Below are positions 22,610 to 30,575 of a stretch of 36,288 nucleotides of DNA, one piece after another; the first letter of the stretch is position 1, and each line of letters begins with the position of its first letter. This stretch comes from Caldilineae bacterium (GTDB taxonomy: Bacteria; Chloroflexota; Anaerolineae; JAAEKA01): assembly GCA_020634555.1 (NCBI GenBank), contig JACKBK010000033.1, positions 1 through 36,288 of the forward strand. The letters run 5' to 3'. The position numbers and the translations under genes were made by a program. The notes under the pieces were generated by a model that worked only from the letters and a program-made list of their open reading frames with translations, had not been told where the DNA came from and ran no database searches.

Positions 22610-23905
22610 ATGAACTCAACAGCAACACCACAGCAAAATCCCATGTCTCGGGTGATGTCTTTGCCTGACTTTCGCCTTCTCTTCGCAGGATCGACCATGT
22701 CCTCGCTGGGCGACCAGTTTGCCCTCGTCGCCACGCCCTGGCTGGTGCTGCAACTGACCGGCGATCCGCTGGCGCTGGGGATCGTACTGGCGCTGGAAGG
22801 GCTGCCCCGTGCCATCTTCATGCTGCTGGGCGGCGCAGTCACCGACCGCTTCTCCCCGCGGCTGGTCATGCTGGTTTCGGACCTCATCCGCCTGCTATTG
22901 ACGAGCCTGATGGTCGCGGCGGTCTTTACGGGCACCGTCCAGATGTGGATGGTCTACGCCTTTGCGCTCGGCTTTGGACTGGTTGCCGGGTTCGCCGTTC
23001 CGGCCGCCAACAGTATCGTCCCGATGCTGGTGCAGGAGGACGATCTGCAGGCAGGCAACTCGATCGTGATGGGCGCCGGGCAGTTGGTTCAGTTTGTCGG
23101 TCCGACCATTGCCGGCATCCTGATTGGAAAATACTCTTCCTCGGCGCTGGGTATCGGCCTGGCGTTCACCGTGGATGCGATCAGCTTTGCCGTCTCGGCC
23201 CTTTGCCTCTGGCTCATGAGCGCCAAACAGAGCCAGGTTAGCGGCGAAAAGCCAAAGGAAAGCATATGGAGCTCGATTGTGGTCGCCGTGAAGTACCTGT
23301 GGCACGACGACACCCTGCGAGTGTTCTTCCTGATCCTGGCCGCCGTGAACCTGCTGTTTACCGGCCCGCTGCTGGTAGGTATTCCGGTGCTGGCCGACCA
23401 GTACCTCCCTGAAGGCGCTGTGGCATTCGGCCTGTTGATGTCCGCGGTTGCCGGGGGCTATCTGCTCGGCATCCTGCTCGCCGGCGTGCTGCCCCGTCCC
23501 AAGGGCAAGGCAATGAGCGCCTTTCTGGTCTTCCTGCTGATCTCGTTCGGTGTGGCGCTGGCCCTGTTTGGATTTATCCGCTCCACCTGGCTGGATTTTG
23601 CCCTGCTGCTGGTGCTGGGAATCGGCAACGGTTATATTGCCATCCTGATGTTTACCTGGATGCAGGCTAACACCCCCAAAGAGATGCTGGGACGGATGAT
23701 GAGCATGGTGCTGCTGGCCGGCAGCGGGCTGATCCCGATTTCGCAGGCGATTTCGGGTGCAGTGATCAGGCACAACATGGAAGGATTGTTCATCGTTGCC
23801 GGTATCCTGATCGTGCTCGTGGCTCTCTGGGCAGGGCTGCAACCGGGCGTGCGAGCGTTCGGCGAAGAGTTGGCAGCCAACCCGCAAGCCCTGGCGAGTG
23901 AGTAA
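22610..23905 (+). CDS. MFS efflux transporter (macrolide/enterobactin-exporter-like)
   Basis: A 431-residue, 12-TM MFS protein of the MFS_3 type, opening with FRLLFAGSTMSSLGDQFALVATPWLVLQLTGDPLALG as in MefA/EntS relatives, and with the loop GGAVTDRFSPR between TM2 and TM3. The TM5 region AGNSIVMGAGQLVQFVGPTIAG is also typical. It should export a hydrophobic small molecule by proton antiport; the substrate is unknown. The start ATG 22610 follows GGAG; an in-frame start at 22565 would place charged residues before it and lies almost on the -10 box. The ABC permease starts 23 nt after its stop, so the three genes form one operon. Confidence 0.9.
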   Translation: MNSTATPQQNPMSRVMSLPDFRLLFAGSTMSSLGDQFALVATPWLVLQLTGDPLALGIVLALEGLPRAIFMLLGGAVTDRFSPRLVMLVSDLIRLLLTSLMVAAVFTGTVQMWMVYAFALGFGLVAGFAVPAANSIVPMLVQEDDLQAGNSIVMGAGQLVQFVGPTIAGILIGKYSSSALGIGLAFTVDAISFAVSALCLWLMSAKQSQVSGEKPKESIWSSIVVAVKYLWHDDTLRVFFLILAAVNLLFTGPLLVGIPVLADQYLPEGAVAFGLLMSAVAGGYLLGILLAGVLPRPKGKAMSAFLVFLLISFGVALALFGFIRSTWLDFALLLVLGIGNGYIAILMFTWMQANTPKEMLGRMMSMVLLAGSGLIPISQAISGAVIRHNMEGLFIVAGILIVLVALWAGLQPGVRAFGEELAANPQALASE

Positions 23906-23928
23906 CGACTTTCTGACAGAGGTGAATC

Positions 23929-26247
23929 ATGTATTACAGAGCAATCCGCAACGACATTCTCCGCAACAAAGCCATCACGCTGACCATCGTGGCGTTTGTG
24001 GCAGCAGCGGCCCTCCTTGTCTCGCTGGCAGCGGTCCTCGTCGTCAACCTTTCGGGCGCCATCGATGGGCTGATGACGCAGGCGAAAACGCCCCACTTCA
24101 TGCAGATGCACTCGGGCGAGATGGACCACGCCCAACTGGCAGCCTTTGTGGCGCAGCACAGCGAGATCGCTGACTGGCAGGTGTTGGAATTCCTCAACAT
24201 CGACGGTGCGCAGATCATCTTCGAAGGCGGTTCGCTGGCCGGCAGCGTCCAGGACAACGGCTTCTCCGTGCAGAGTGCCAAGTTCGACTACCTGCTCGAT
24301 CTCGACAGCAACGTCATCCAGGCACGCGATGGTGAGATCTACGTGCCGATCCCGTACATGCAGCAAGGTCTTGCCAGGGTTGGCGATCGGGTCCAGGTAG
24401 CCGGGAAGGATTTCACCGTTGCCGGCTTTCTGCGGGACTCACAGATGAACTCGCTGCTTTCATCCTCCAAGCGCTTTCTGATCAGCCAAAACGACTACGC
24501 CGAGATCAGCAACTTTGGAAAAGTGGAGTATCTGATCGAGTTCAGGCTGACGGACCCGTCGGCGCTGGGCGCATTCGAAATCGCCTATGCTGCTGCGGGA
24601 CTGGACGCCAACGGCCCGACAATCACCTATCCGCTGTTCCGCATGCTGAACAGCCTATCCGACGGCCTGATGATCGCGGTGATCCTGCTGATCAGCGCCT
24701 TGGTCGTGGTGATTGCCTTCCTGTGCATCCGCTTCACGCTGCTGGCGAAGATCGAGGAAGACTACCGCGAGATCGGCGTCCTGAAGGCGATCGGGCTGCG
24801 TGTTTCGGACATTAAGAAGATCTACCTGGCCAAGTACGCGGCCATTGCCGCCGCAGGCAGCCTGCTCGGATTTGCCCTCTCGTTTGTATTCCGCGGCTTG
24901 CTGTTGAAGAACATCCGCCTCAACTTCGGCGACAGCGGAAACGCATCCCTTGCCCTTGCCCTTGGAATTCTCAGCGTGCTGCTGCTGTTCCTGGTGATCC
25001 TCGCCTTTGTCAACAGCGTGCTGCGGCGCTTTCGCAAAATCCCGCCGGCGGAGGCGATCCGCTTCGGCATCGCGCAGGAACAATCCCGCGGTGGAAAGTA
25101 TCTGCGCCTGAGCCGGAGCAAGCTGATCGGCGCCAATGTCATGCTTGGCCTGAAGGATGTCCTGGCCCGCAAGAAGATCTACGCGACCATGCTGGCCGTG
25201 CTGGTGATTGCAGCATTTATCGTCATCGTCCCTAGAAATCTGCACAACACCATCTCGGCTCCCAGCTTCATTACCTACATGGGCGTCGCACGCAGCGATC
25301 TGCGCATCGACATTCAACAGACCGATGACATTGCCGCCAAGGCCGCGGACGTTGCAGCCGCCATGGAAAGTGACGCCGCCATAGAGCGCTATGTCGTGCT
25401 GACCAGCCGAACGTTCACGACCCGGCTCGCAGACGGCTCGGAGGAGCGGATCAAGATCGAACTGGGCGACCACTCGATCATCCCCATCACCTATGCCGCG
25501 GGCCGCGCGCCCACTGCCGAAAACGAGATCGCCCTGTCGGTGATGAATGCCGGCGAGCTGGGCAAGCAGGTGGGCGACGTCATCCCTGTGATGATCGCAG
25601 GGCAGGAGAGAAACCTCACGGTGGTCGGAACCTATTCTGACATCACCAACGGCGGGCGAACCGCCAAGGCGGTGTTCACGGACACCACGGCCGACATCAT
25701 GTGGAGCGTGGTCAGCGCGACCCTGGCGGACTCGTCCCTGACCGGCGCCAAGATCGAGGAATACGCAGGCAGATTTGAATTCGCCAAGGTCTCAAGCGTC
25801 GATGAATACATCGTGCAGACCTTCGGCGCGACCATGACTGCCATCGGCAAGGCTTCGCGCGTCGCAGCCGGCGTTGCGCTGCTGATCACCGTGTTGATCA
25901 CCCTGCTGTTCATGCGAATGCTGATCGCCAAGGACCGCTACGCCATTGCTGTGATGAAAGCATTCGGCTTTACGAACTCGGACATCAAGGTGCAGTATGT
26001 AGCGCGTGCGGTATTCGTCCTCCTCATTGGGATCATCCTTGGCACGCTGCTGGCAAACACGCTGGGAGAGGCGCTGGCAGGTGCGGCGATCTCTTCGTTC
26101 GGAGCTTCCACGTTCGCCTTTGTGGTGAACCCCGTCGAAGCGTATCTGGTTGCACCGCTGCTGATGGTTGGCTCGGTGCTGGTGGCCACGATGCTCGGCA
26201 CGCTGGATGCCGGCAAGATCAAGATTTCTGAAAACATTAAGGAGTAA
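23929..26247 (+). CDS. ABC transporter permease with two FtsX domains
   Basis: A 772-residue MacB/FtsX-class permease. TM1 (about 15-41) is followed by an extracytoplasmic domain (about 42-240). The first FtsX unit lies at about 245-370 (DGLMIAVILLISALVVVIAF, then EIGVLKAIGLRVSDIKKIYL). A second anchor begins near 415, followed by a second outer domain and a second FtsX unit (about 635-765, with AVMKAFGFTNSDIKVQY). Ten-TM permeases of this kind work as mechanotransmission or lipid/antibiotic export machines together with a separate ATPase. GAGGTG lies before the ATG. The ATPase gene follows after 3 nt (TAAatcATG). Confidence 0.92.
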   Translation: MYYRAIRNDILRNKAITLTIVAFVAAAALLVSLAAVLVVNLSGAIDGLMTQAKTPHFMQMHSGEMDHAQLAAFVAQHSEIADWQVLEFLNIDGAQIIFEGGSLAGSVQDNGFSVQSAKFDYLLDLDSNVIQARDGEIYVPIPYMQQGLARVGDRVQVAGKDFTVAGFLRDSQMNSLLSSSKRFLISQNDYAEISNFGKVEYLIEFRLTDPSALGAFEIAYAAAGLDANGPTITYPLFRMLNSLSDGLMIAVILLISALVVVIAFLCIRFTLLAKIEEDYREIGVLKAIGLRVSDIKKIYLAKYAAIAAAGSLLGFALSFVFRGLLLKNIRLNFGDSGNASLALALGILSVLLLFLVILAFVNSVLRRFRKIPPAEAIRFGIAQEQSRGGKYLRLSRSKLIGANVMLGLKDVLARKKIYATMLAVLVIAAFIVIVPRNLHNTISAPSFITYMGVARSDLRIDIQQTDDIAAKAADVAAAMESDAAIERYVVLTSRTFTTRLADGSEERIKIELGDHSIIPITYAAGRAPTAENEIALSVMNAGELGKQVGDVIPVMIAGQERNLTVVGTYSDITNGGRTAKAVFTDTTADIMWSVVSATLADSSLTGAKIEEYAGRFEFAKVSSVDEYIVQTFGATMTAIGKASRVAAGVALLITVLITLLFMRMLIAKDRYAIAVMKAFGFTNSDIKVQYVARAVFVLLIGIILGTLLANTLGEALAGAAISSFGASTFAFVVNPVEAYLVAPLLMVGSVLVATMLGTLDAGKIKISENIKE

Positions 26248-26250
26248 ATC

Positions 26251-27015
26251 ATGAATAAGATCCTGGTAGGTGAGAATCTCGTCAAGTCCTTTGGCGAAGG
26301 CGATGAAAGACGCAATGTCCTCGACGGTGTATCGGTGGAGATCAACGAAGGTGAGTTTGTTGCGGTGATGGGTCCTTCGGGCTCTGGTAAGTCGACGCTG
26401 CTGTTTGCACTCAGCGGCATGGATGGCATCGACAGCGGAAAGGTCACGTTTGATGGCGAAGATATGTCGGCGCTCGGCGAAAATGAGCTGGCCGACATGC
26501 GCAGAACCGAGATGGGGTTCGTCTTTCAGCAGCCCACCTTGCTGAGAAACCTGACCATCCTCGACAACATCATTCTCCCGTCCATGCGCGACCGCCGGGC
26601 CAACGGCGCCGAGATCACCAGCAAGGCAAGGGCGCTCATGAAGACGACAGGCGTTGCGGAGCTGGAAAACCGGGAAATTACCCAGGCTTCCGGCGGCCAA
26701 CTCCAGCGCGTGGGAATCTGCCGGGCGCTGATGAGCGACCCGAAGGTGATCTTCGGTGATGAGCCAACCGGGGCGTTGAACTCGACCTCCGCCAGCGAAG
26801 TCATGAACCTGCTGGGCGAGATTCATCGAAACGGTACGACGATCCTGCTGGTCACCCATGATGCCAGAGTGGCTGCCAGGACGGAACGGGTGCTGTATCT
26901 GTTCGATGGCAAGATCGCCGGAGAGTTTCTGGCCGGCGCGTACGATGAAGCGGGCGACGATCTCAAGGAACGCGAGGAACGTGTCATATCGTGGCTGGCG
27001 GAGATGGAATTCTGA
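26251..27015 (+). CDS. ABC transporter ATP-binding protein (MacB/LolD type)
   Basis: A 254-residue ATPase that drives the adjacent permease. Walker A GPSGSGKST (41-49), Q-loop at Gln93-94 (FVFQQPTLL), signature ASGGQLQRV (146-154; Ala in place of the usual first Leu/Ser), Walker B VIFGDEPTGALN with Glu171, and H-loop His203 (LLVTHDA). The start codon follows the permease stop by 3 nt, and the AAGGAG site lies inside the permease's last codons, so translation is coupled. The C-terminal 30 residues (after EFLAGAYDEAGDD) extend beyond the core. Third and last gene of the efflux operon. Confidence 0.95.
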   Translation: MNKILVGENLVKSFGEGDERRNVLDGVSVEINEGEFVAVMGPSGSGKSTLLFALSGMDGIDSGKVTFDGEDMSALGENELADMRRTEMGFVFQQPTLLRNLTILDNIILPSMRDRRANGAEITSKARALMKTTGVAELENREITQASGGQLQRVGICRALMSDPKVIFGDEPTGALNSTSASEVMNLLGEIHRNGTTILLVTHDARVAARTERVLYLFDGKIAGEFLAGAYDEAGDDLKEREERVISWLAEMEF

Positions 27016-27086
27016 CGTGGACAGTCGCCCATCCATCTTCGTGCTGTCGGGGCAGATTCGGCATAGCGAAGCGTCTCGTCTTGAGG

Positions 27087-27121
27087 CACTGGCACCTACG
27101 CTTACGTCGCGGGTGCCAGTG
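27087..27121 (+). terminator. Hairpin after the ABC operon
   Basis: CACTGGCACC (27087-27096) and GGTGCCAGTG (27112-27121) form a 10-bp stem with a 15-nt loop, 71 nt past the ATPase stop. No T-run, so a weak terminator call. The rest of the 373-bp gap 27016-27388, between convergent genes, shows no convincing gene or RNA. Confidence 0.45.
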
Positions 27122-27388
27122 GCCTTTCCCACGCAATGTGACCGTGTTTATTGGTTGATCGAGACGCTCAACATGACAGTTGAGGGCCTTGTCGGAAGCC
27201 CTGAATGCATCCGGTAGGGGAGTGACGGAGGTCATCAGACGTGCCACCATCGGGATAAGACAACCGTCCATTGTGCTCTCGATCCAGGTAACAAACGACG
27301 ATCGGATCGAGAGGCTGTAAGCGCCCCGACGGAAGGCGAGCTCCGCGAGTTTCTTGACCGGTACAGGGTATGGGTGTCAAGCGGCAGG

Positions 27389-28804
27389 TCACATTGTGGG
27401 CTTGATATTCTGGTTTAGCCGGAACAGATTTGTGGGGTCGTATTTATTCTTCAGCGCCACCAGCCGCGCATAATTCTCGCCATAGGTTGCCCGTACAGAA
27501 TCATCACCTTCATCCATCAGGAAGTTGACGTAGGAACCGCCGGTCGAGTGCGGATGAAGCGCATTCCAATACCCGCGTGTCCATTCGATGCCGGCCGGCA
27601 TCTGCTCCGGATCAGGCGAGGCGACGGCAATCATATGTACAAAGCGGGCTTGCCGGTGGCAGTAGGCGCTCTCTTGGGCCGGAACGCGCTGAACGGCGCA
27701 ATCGGTCGGATAGATGTGCAGTGTGGATTGAACGGTCGGGATCCCAGGGCCATGCTTCACGTGGGCGGCAATGGCGTTATCGCTCAACTCGGGCATGAAG
27801 TCGGCCTTCCAGTAGTGGTGCAGGCCAGAGGGAACAATCGGATCAAATGCACTCTGTAATAAGGGGTAGGGAACCCGATCTACATGTTGGAAGAGCGGCG
27901 GGCCGAACTCCAGCAGAGGTTTCACAACCTCCTCCCCTTCCTCCAACGAGCCGGCATAGCAGCAGATAATCCCGCAGACCGTCTGATTGTGAAGATGCTC
28001 GGGGAAGGGCGGTCCCGGCGGCACTATGAGGAAAGCGAAAAACGCGCCCAGTTCCTCGGGCGCGTCAGCCATGAAGTCGCGATAAAAGCGGAGCGCCGAA
28101 TCGCACTGATCCAGCGCATAGAAGATCGGCCCTCCCAAGACTACGCTGACCGAGTGCAGTTCAAACTCAAACGAGGTAACCACGCCAAAGTTACCGCCGC
28201 CCCCGCGTAGCCCCCAAAACAGGTCGGCGTTTTCGGATCGGCTTGCCGTCAGAATACGGCCGTCGGCTGTGACAACTTGTGCTGCCAGCAGATTATCGCA
28301 GGCAAGACCGTGCTTACGGCTCAAGTGGCCGATACCACCGCCCAGGGTAAGGCCCGCGACGCCTGTAGTCGAGACGAGCCCCCCTGGCGTCGCCAATCCA
28401 AAGGCGTGGGTGGCATGATCGACGTCACCCCAGGTGCAACCCGCCTGCACTAGCGCCCGGCGCCGGCCAGAATCGACCCAGATTCCTTTCATCGGCCCAA
28501 GGTCGATGACCAGGCCGTCGTCGCAGGTGCCGAAACCAGCAACGTTGTGGCCGCCGCCGCGTATCGCCAGGGGCAGTTCGTTGTCACGCGCGAAGTTAAC
28601 CGCAGCTACCACATCGGCGACATCGACACAGCGCGCAATCAGTCGAGGCCGACGATCTATCATGCCGTTGTAGACTCTGCGCGCCGCTTCGTAATCCGGG
28701 TCTTGCGGCCGGATAAGCTGTCCACGCAACCGGGCTTCAAAGGCAGCAGTGGCTTGACGAAGGTGCGGATACTGGTTTTCTGCATACGCCTGATGATCCG
28801 TCAT
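27389..28804 (-). CDS. FAD-linked oxidoreductase of the berberine-bridge (BBE) type
   Basis: A 471-residue flavoprotein. The FAD_binding_4 domain (about 54-190) shows both residues for bicovalent FAD: His86 in RGGGHNVAGFG and Cys169 in GLACDNLLAAQVVTADG. The glycine-rich GVAGLTLGGGIGHLSRKHG follows the family. The substrate domain is followed by the C-terminal BBE motif (ENYARLVALKNKYDPTNLFRLNQNI). Such enzymes oxidise alcohols or sugars with oxygen as acceptor; the substrate is unknown. The start is decided by GGAGG at 28812-28816: it lies 7 nt before ATG 28804 but only 1 nt before the ATG at 28810. It stands alone, convergent with the ABC operon. Confidence 0.94.
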   Translation of the reverse strand: MTDHQAYAENQYPHLRQATAAFEARLRGQLIRPQDPDYEAARRVYNGMIDRRPRLIARCVDVADVVAAVNFARDNELPLAIRGGGHNVAGFGTCDDGLVIDLGPMKGIWVDSGRRRALVQAGCTWGDVDHATHAFGLATPGGLVSTTGVAGLTLGGGIGHLSRKHGLACDNLLAAQVVTADGRILTASRSENADLFWGLRGGGGNFGVVTSFEFELHSVSVVLGGPIFYALDQCDSALRFYRDFMADAPEELGAFFAFLIVPPGPPFPEHLHNQTVCGIICCYAGSLEEGEEVVKPLLEFGPPLFQHVDRVPYPLLQSAFDPIVPSGLHHYWKADFMPELSDNAIAAHVKHGPGIPTVQSTLHIYPTDCAVQRVPAQESAYCHRQARFVHMIAVASPDPEQMPAGIEWTRGYWNALHPHSTGGSYVNFLMDEGDDSVRATYGENYARLVALKNKYDPTNLFRLNQNIKPTM

Positions 28805-28811
28805 ATTCATA

Positions 28812-28816
28812 CCTCC
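28812..28816 (-). promoter_or_regulatory. Ribosome-binding site fixing the oxidoreductase start
   Basis: GGAGG, then tATGaatATG. Only the second ATG (28804) has normal spacing. Confidence 0.75.
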
Positions 28817-28998
28817 ATAGCGTTTTCATGTCTTGCGCAGCAGCAGAGCTGCCAAATCATCCTGTTTCGTGGTACCTTGTGCGAGTCTCTTTCGGGCAAG
28901 ATACGCATTTGCCAACGTAAACGGTCTGTCGGAATAGCATATTCATATGGCGCGGTCAGGTCAAACGACCACCCGTGCAGTGCATCGCATTGCGCAAA

Positions 28999-29029
28999 GA
29001 GGCGACGGCGTTCGGGACACCGTCGCCTC
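28999..29029 (-). terminator. Hairpin downstream of the lipoprotein gene
   Basis: GAGGCGACGG pairs with CCGTCGCCTC (10-bp stem, 11-nt loop), 65 nt past the lipoprotein stop; on the minus strand it is followed by TTTGCGC. Apart from this hairpin the 290-bp gap 28805-29094 shows nothing recognisable. Confidence 0.5.
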
Positions 29030-29094
29030 CATTGTGTGACAGGAGCGCAACCTCAGCGAAAAATCATCTCTCTACGTCCTTGTCCACGCCACCA

Positions 29095-30258
29095 TCAGTA
29101 TGTCAGGACCATGAGATGTTGTTGCGAGGTCTCCGGGTACATGATCCACGGCATGGGACCGGGTTCGGTGCCGAATGCGTTGAAGCTGGCGTTGCTTTGA
29201 GGCGCGAAGACCATCATATGAGGCGGGCTGCCTACAGGGCCACCGCCCTGCAGCATGTAGCCAAACCCAACACCGGTGTCCGGTGCTTCGGTCAAGGCGA
29301 GGCTGGATAGGAACACTTCCAGATAGGTATCGTTCAGGCACATGGGATCGTTGCCCGGCGTGTCAGGAATGTCGACGATGCAGGTCCAGCCGTTGTCGCC
29401 GGCGCGCAACTCGACCAGCTCTGGCGCCGGCTCATCGGGCCAGTTTCCTCGCCCTTCCTCCGGGTAGCCCAGAATGGTGGCATTCTCGGCAATCGGCGCC
29501 GGTCCGGCGCTCATGGCATTGGCGATCTTGTCTTCCTCGACGGCAACGGCCTCTGATGGCGGCGGGACCAGGACCATGAGATGTTGTTGCGAGGTCTCCG
29601 GGTACATGATCCACGGCATGGGACCGGGCTCCGTGCCGAATACGTCGAAGCTGGCGTTGCTCCCAGGCACGAACACCATCATATGAGGCGGGCTGCCTAC
29701 AGGGCCACCGCCCTGCAGCATGTAGCCAAACCCAACACCGGTATCCGGTGCGTCGGTCAAGGCGAGGCTGGACAGGAACACTTCCAGATAGGTATCGTTC
29801 AGGCACATGGGATCGTTGCCCGGCGTGTCAGGAATGTCGACGATGCAGGTCCAGCCGTTGTCGCCGGCACGCAGCTCGACCAGCTCCGGCGCCGGCTCAT
29901 CGGGCCAGTTTCCTCGCCCTTCCTCCGGGTAGCCCAGAATGGTGGCATTCTGGGCAATCGGCGCCGGTCCGGCGCTCATGGCATTGGCGATCATTTCTTC
30001 CAACGTTACATCTGTTTCTTGAGCGCCGGCGATCTCCTCTTCACTGGCGGCTGTGTCTGCCGGCGGTAGAGCGGTATCTGTGGGTGCCACTGTCGCTGTG
30101 TCTGCCGGCGGTGGAGCAGTATCTGTGGGTGCCACTGTCGCTGTGTCTGCCGGCGGCGGAGCGGTATTAGCGGGCTCCGCTTGTGGCTGGCAAGCGCTCA
30201 GAAACAGGGCGATCAAGAGCAGTGCCACAACATAATGCGTACCTTTGACGTGTCTCAT
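29095..30258 (-). CDS. Lipoprotein with two nearly identical 155-residue units
   Basis: A 387-residue exported lipoprotein. Signal peptide with lipobox LFLSAC (lipidated Cys23), then a Thr/Ala/Pro/Asp-rich linker of 15-residue repeats (TAPPPADTATVAPTD). Two copies follow of a domain containing NATILGYPEEGRGNWPDEPA, WTCIVDIPDTPGNDPMC, VGFGYMLQGGGPVGSPPHMM and GPMPWIMYPETSQQHLMV. Related single-copy hypothetical proteins with the TPGNDPMC signature exist in other phyla, as I recall; function unknown. Each unit has two conserved Cys. The start ATG 30258 has a perfect AAGGAGGT site. The copies are almost identical in DNA, so the duplication is recent. The gene is divergent from the XRE/AAA regulator at 30576, which may control it. 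Confidence 0.88.
   Translation of the reverse strand: MRHVKGTHYVVALLLIALFLSACQPQAEPANTAPPPADTATVAPTDTAPPPADTATVAPTDTALPPADTAASEEEIAGAQETDVTLEEMIANAMSAGPAPIAQNATILGYPEEGRGNWPDEPAPELVELRAGDNGWTCIVDIPDTPGNDPMCLNDTYLEVFLSSLALTDAPDTGVGFGYMLQGGGPVGSPPHMMVFVPGSNASFDVFGTEPGPMPWIMYPETSQQHLMVLVPPPSEAVAVEEDKIANAMSAGPAPIAENATILGYPEEGRGNWPDEPAPELVELRAGDNGWTCIVDIPDTPGNDPMCLNDTYLEVFLSSLALTEAPDTGVGFGYMLQGGGPVGSPPHMMVFAPQSNASFNAFGTEPGPMPWIMYPETSQQHLMVLTY
29104..29527 (-). repeat. Tandem duplication, copy with the C-terminal unit
   Basis: About 424 bp repeated at a period of 465 bp (155 codons) with 29569-29992; only scattered substitutions were seen. A 41-bp unique spacer encodes the linker around PPPSEAVAVEEDK. 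Confidence 0.85.
29569..29992 (-). repeat. Tandem duplication, copy with the N-terminal unit
   Basis: Partner of 29104-29527. Both edges match exactly: CAGGACC at 29104 and 29569, GGTGGCATTC at 29476 and 29941. Confidence 0.85.
30051..30172 (-). repeat. 45-bp tandem repeats in the lipoprotein linker
   Basis: Units begin with CTGTGTCTGC at 30051, 30096 and 30141 (the third is partial). They encode the 15-residue Thr/Ala/Pro-rich repeat; length is a multiple of three, so copy-number change keeps the frame. Confidence 0.85.
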
Positions 30259-30575
30259 TGCTACCTCCTTGTGGTAATCGATCACTCGGGTCTGCCCCGA
30301 ATATTGGGTATTCGCATCCGCGGATTTAGCAGGGAACGGATAGTGATCATGGTGCAAACAAAGCTACGCGTCAGAAGGTGTTGCCGGCCAGCTTCGTTTG
30401 CTCCTGCCCTGATCTGCCATTGTTTTACTTTTTCCTCGGATGAGATACACTTATGAAATCAGAAAATGATCGTTGGCGGGTATCCCTAGGTGATACAATT
30501 TGGGATACTTCATGAGTTACACCCCCAGGTCGATGGGCAAAATCACGGACAGTAGCACTTCGCGGGAAAGGGACG
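30259..30575. promoter_or_regulatory. Divergent control region of lipoprotein and XRE/AAA regulator
   Basis: Besides the rightward promoter (30473-30508) it contains several palindromes on the lipoprotein side: GATCACT (30280-30286) with AGTGATC (30342-30348), CGAATA...TATTCG near 30299-30314, and ATCCGCGGAT near 30317-30326. No good leftward -10/-35 pair was identified. Confidence 0.45.
30473..30508 (+). promoter_or_regulatory. Extended -10 promoter bracketed by an inverted repeat (putative operator)
   Basis: TGATACAAT (30491-30499) is a TGn-extended -10 box with TTGGCG at 30473-30478. The perfect inverted repeat GTATCCC (30480-30486) / GGGATAC (30502-30508) brackets it; the half-site centres are 22 bp apart, two helical turns. 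This suits a dimeric HTH repressor acting on its own promoter. Confidence 0.6.

Noticed and set aside
27168..27392. Leftward 74-residue frame after the FAD oxidoreductase
   Set aside because: Low-complexity Arg/Pro/Gly content, no family pattern, no start signals.
28547..29200. Rightward 217-residue frame opposite the oxidoreductase and gap
   Set aside because: Antisense to a well-supported gene and without recognisable features.
30051..30172. Possible CRISPR-like array
   Set aside because: The 45-bp units are directly adjacent without spacers and encode a protein linker.
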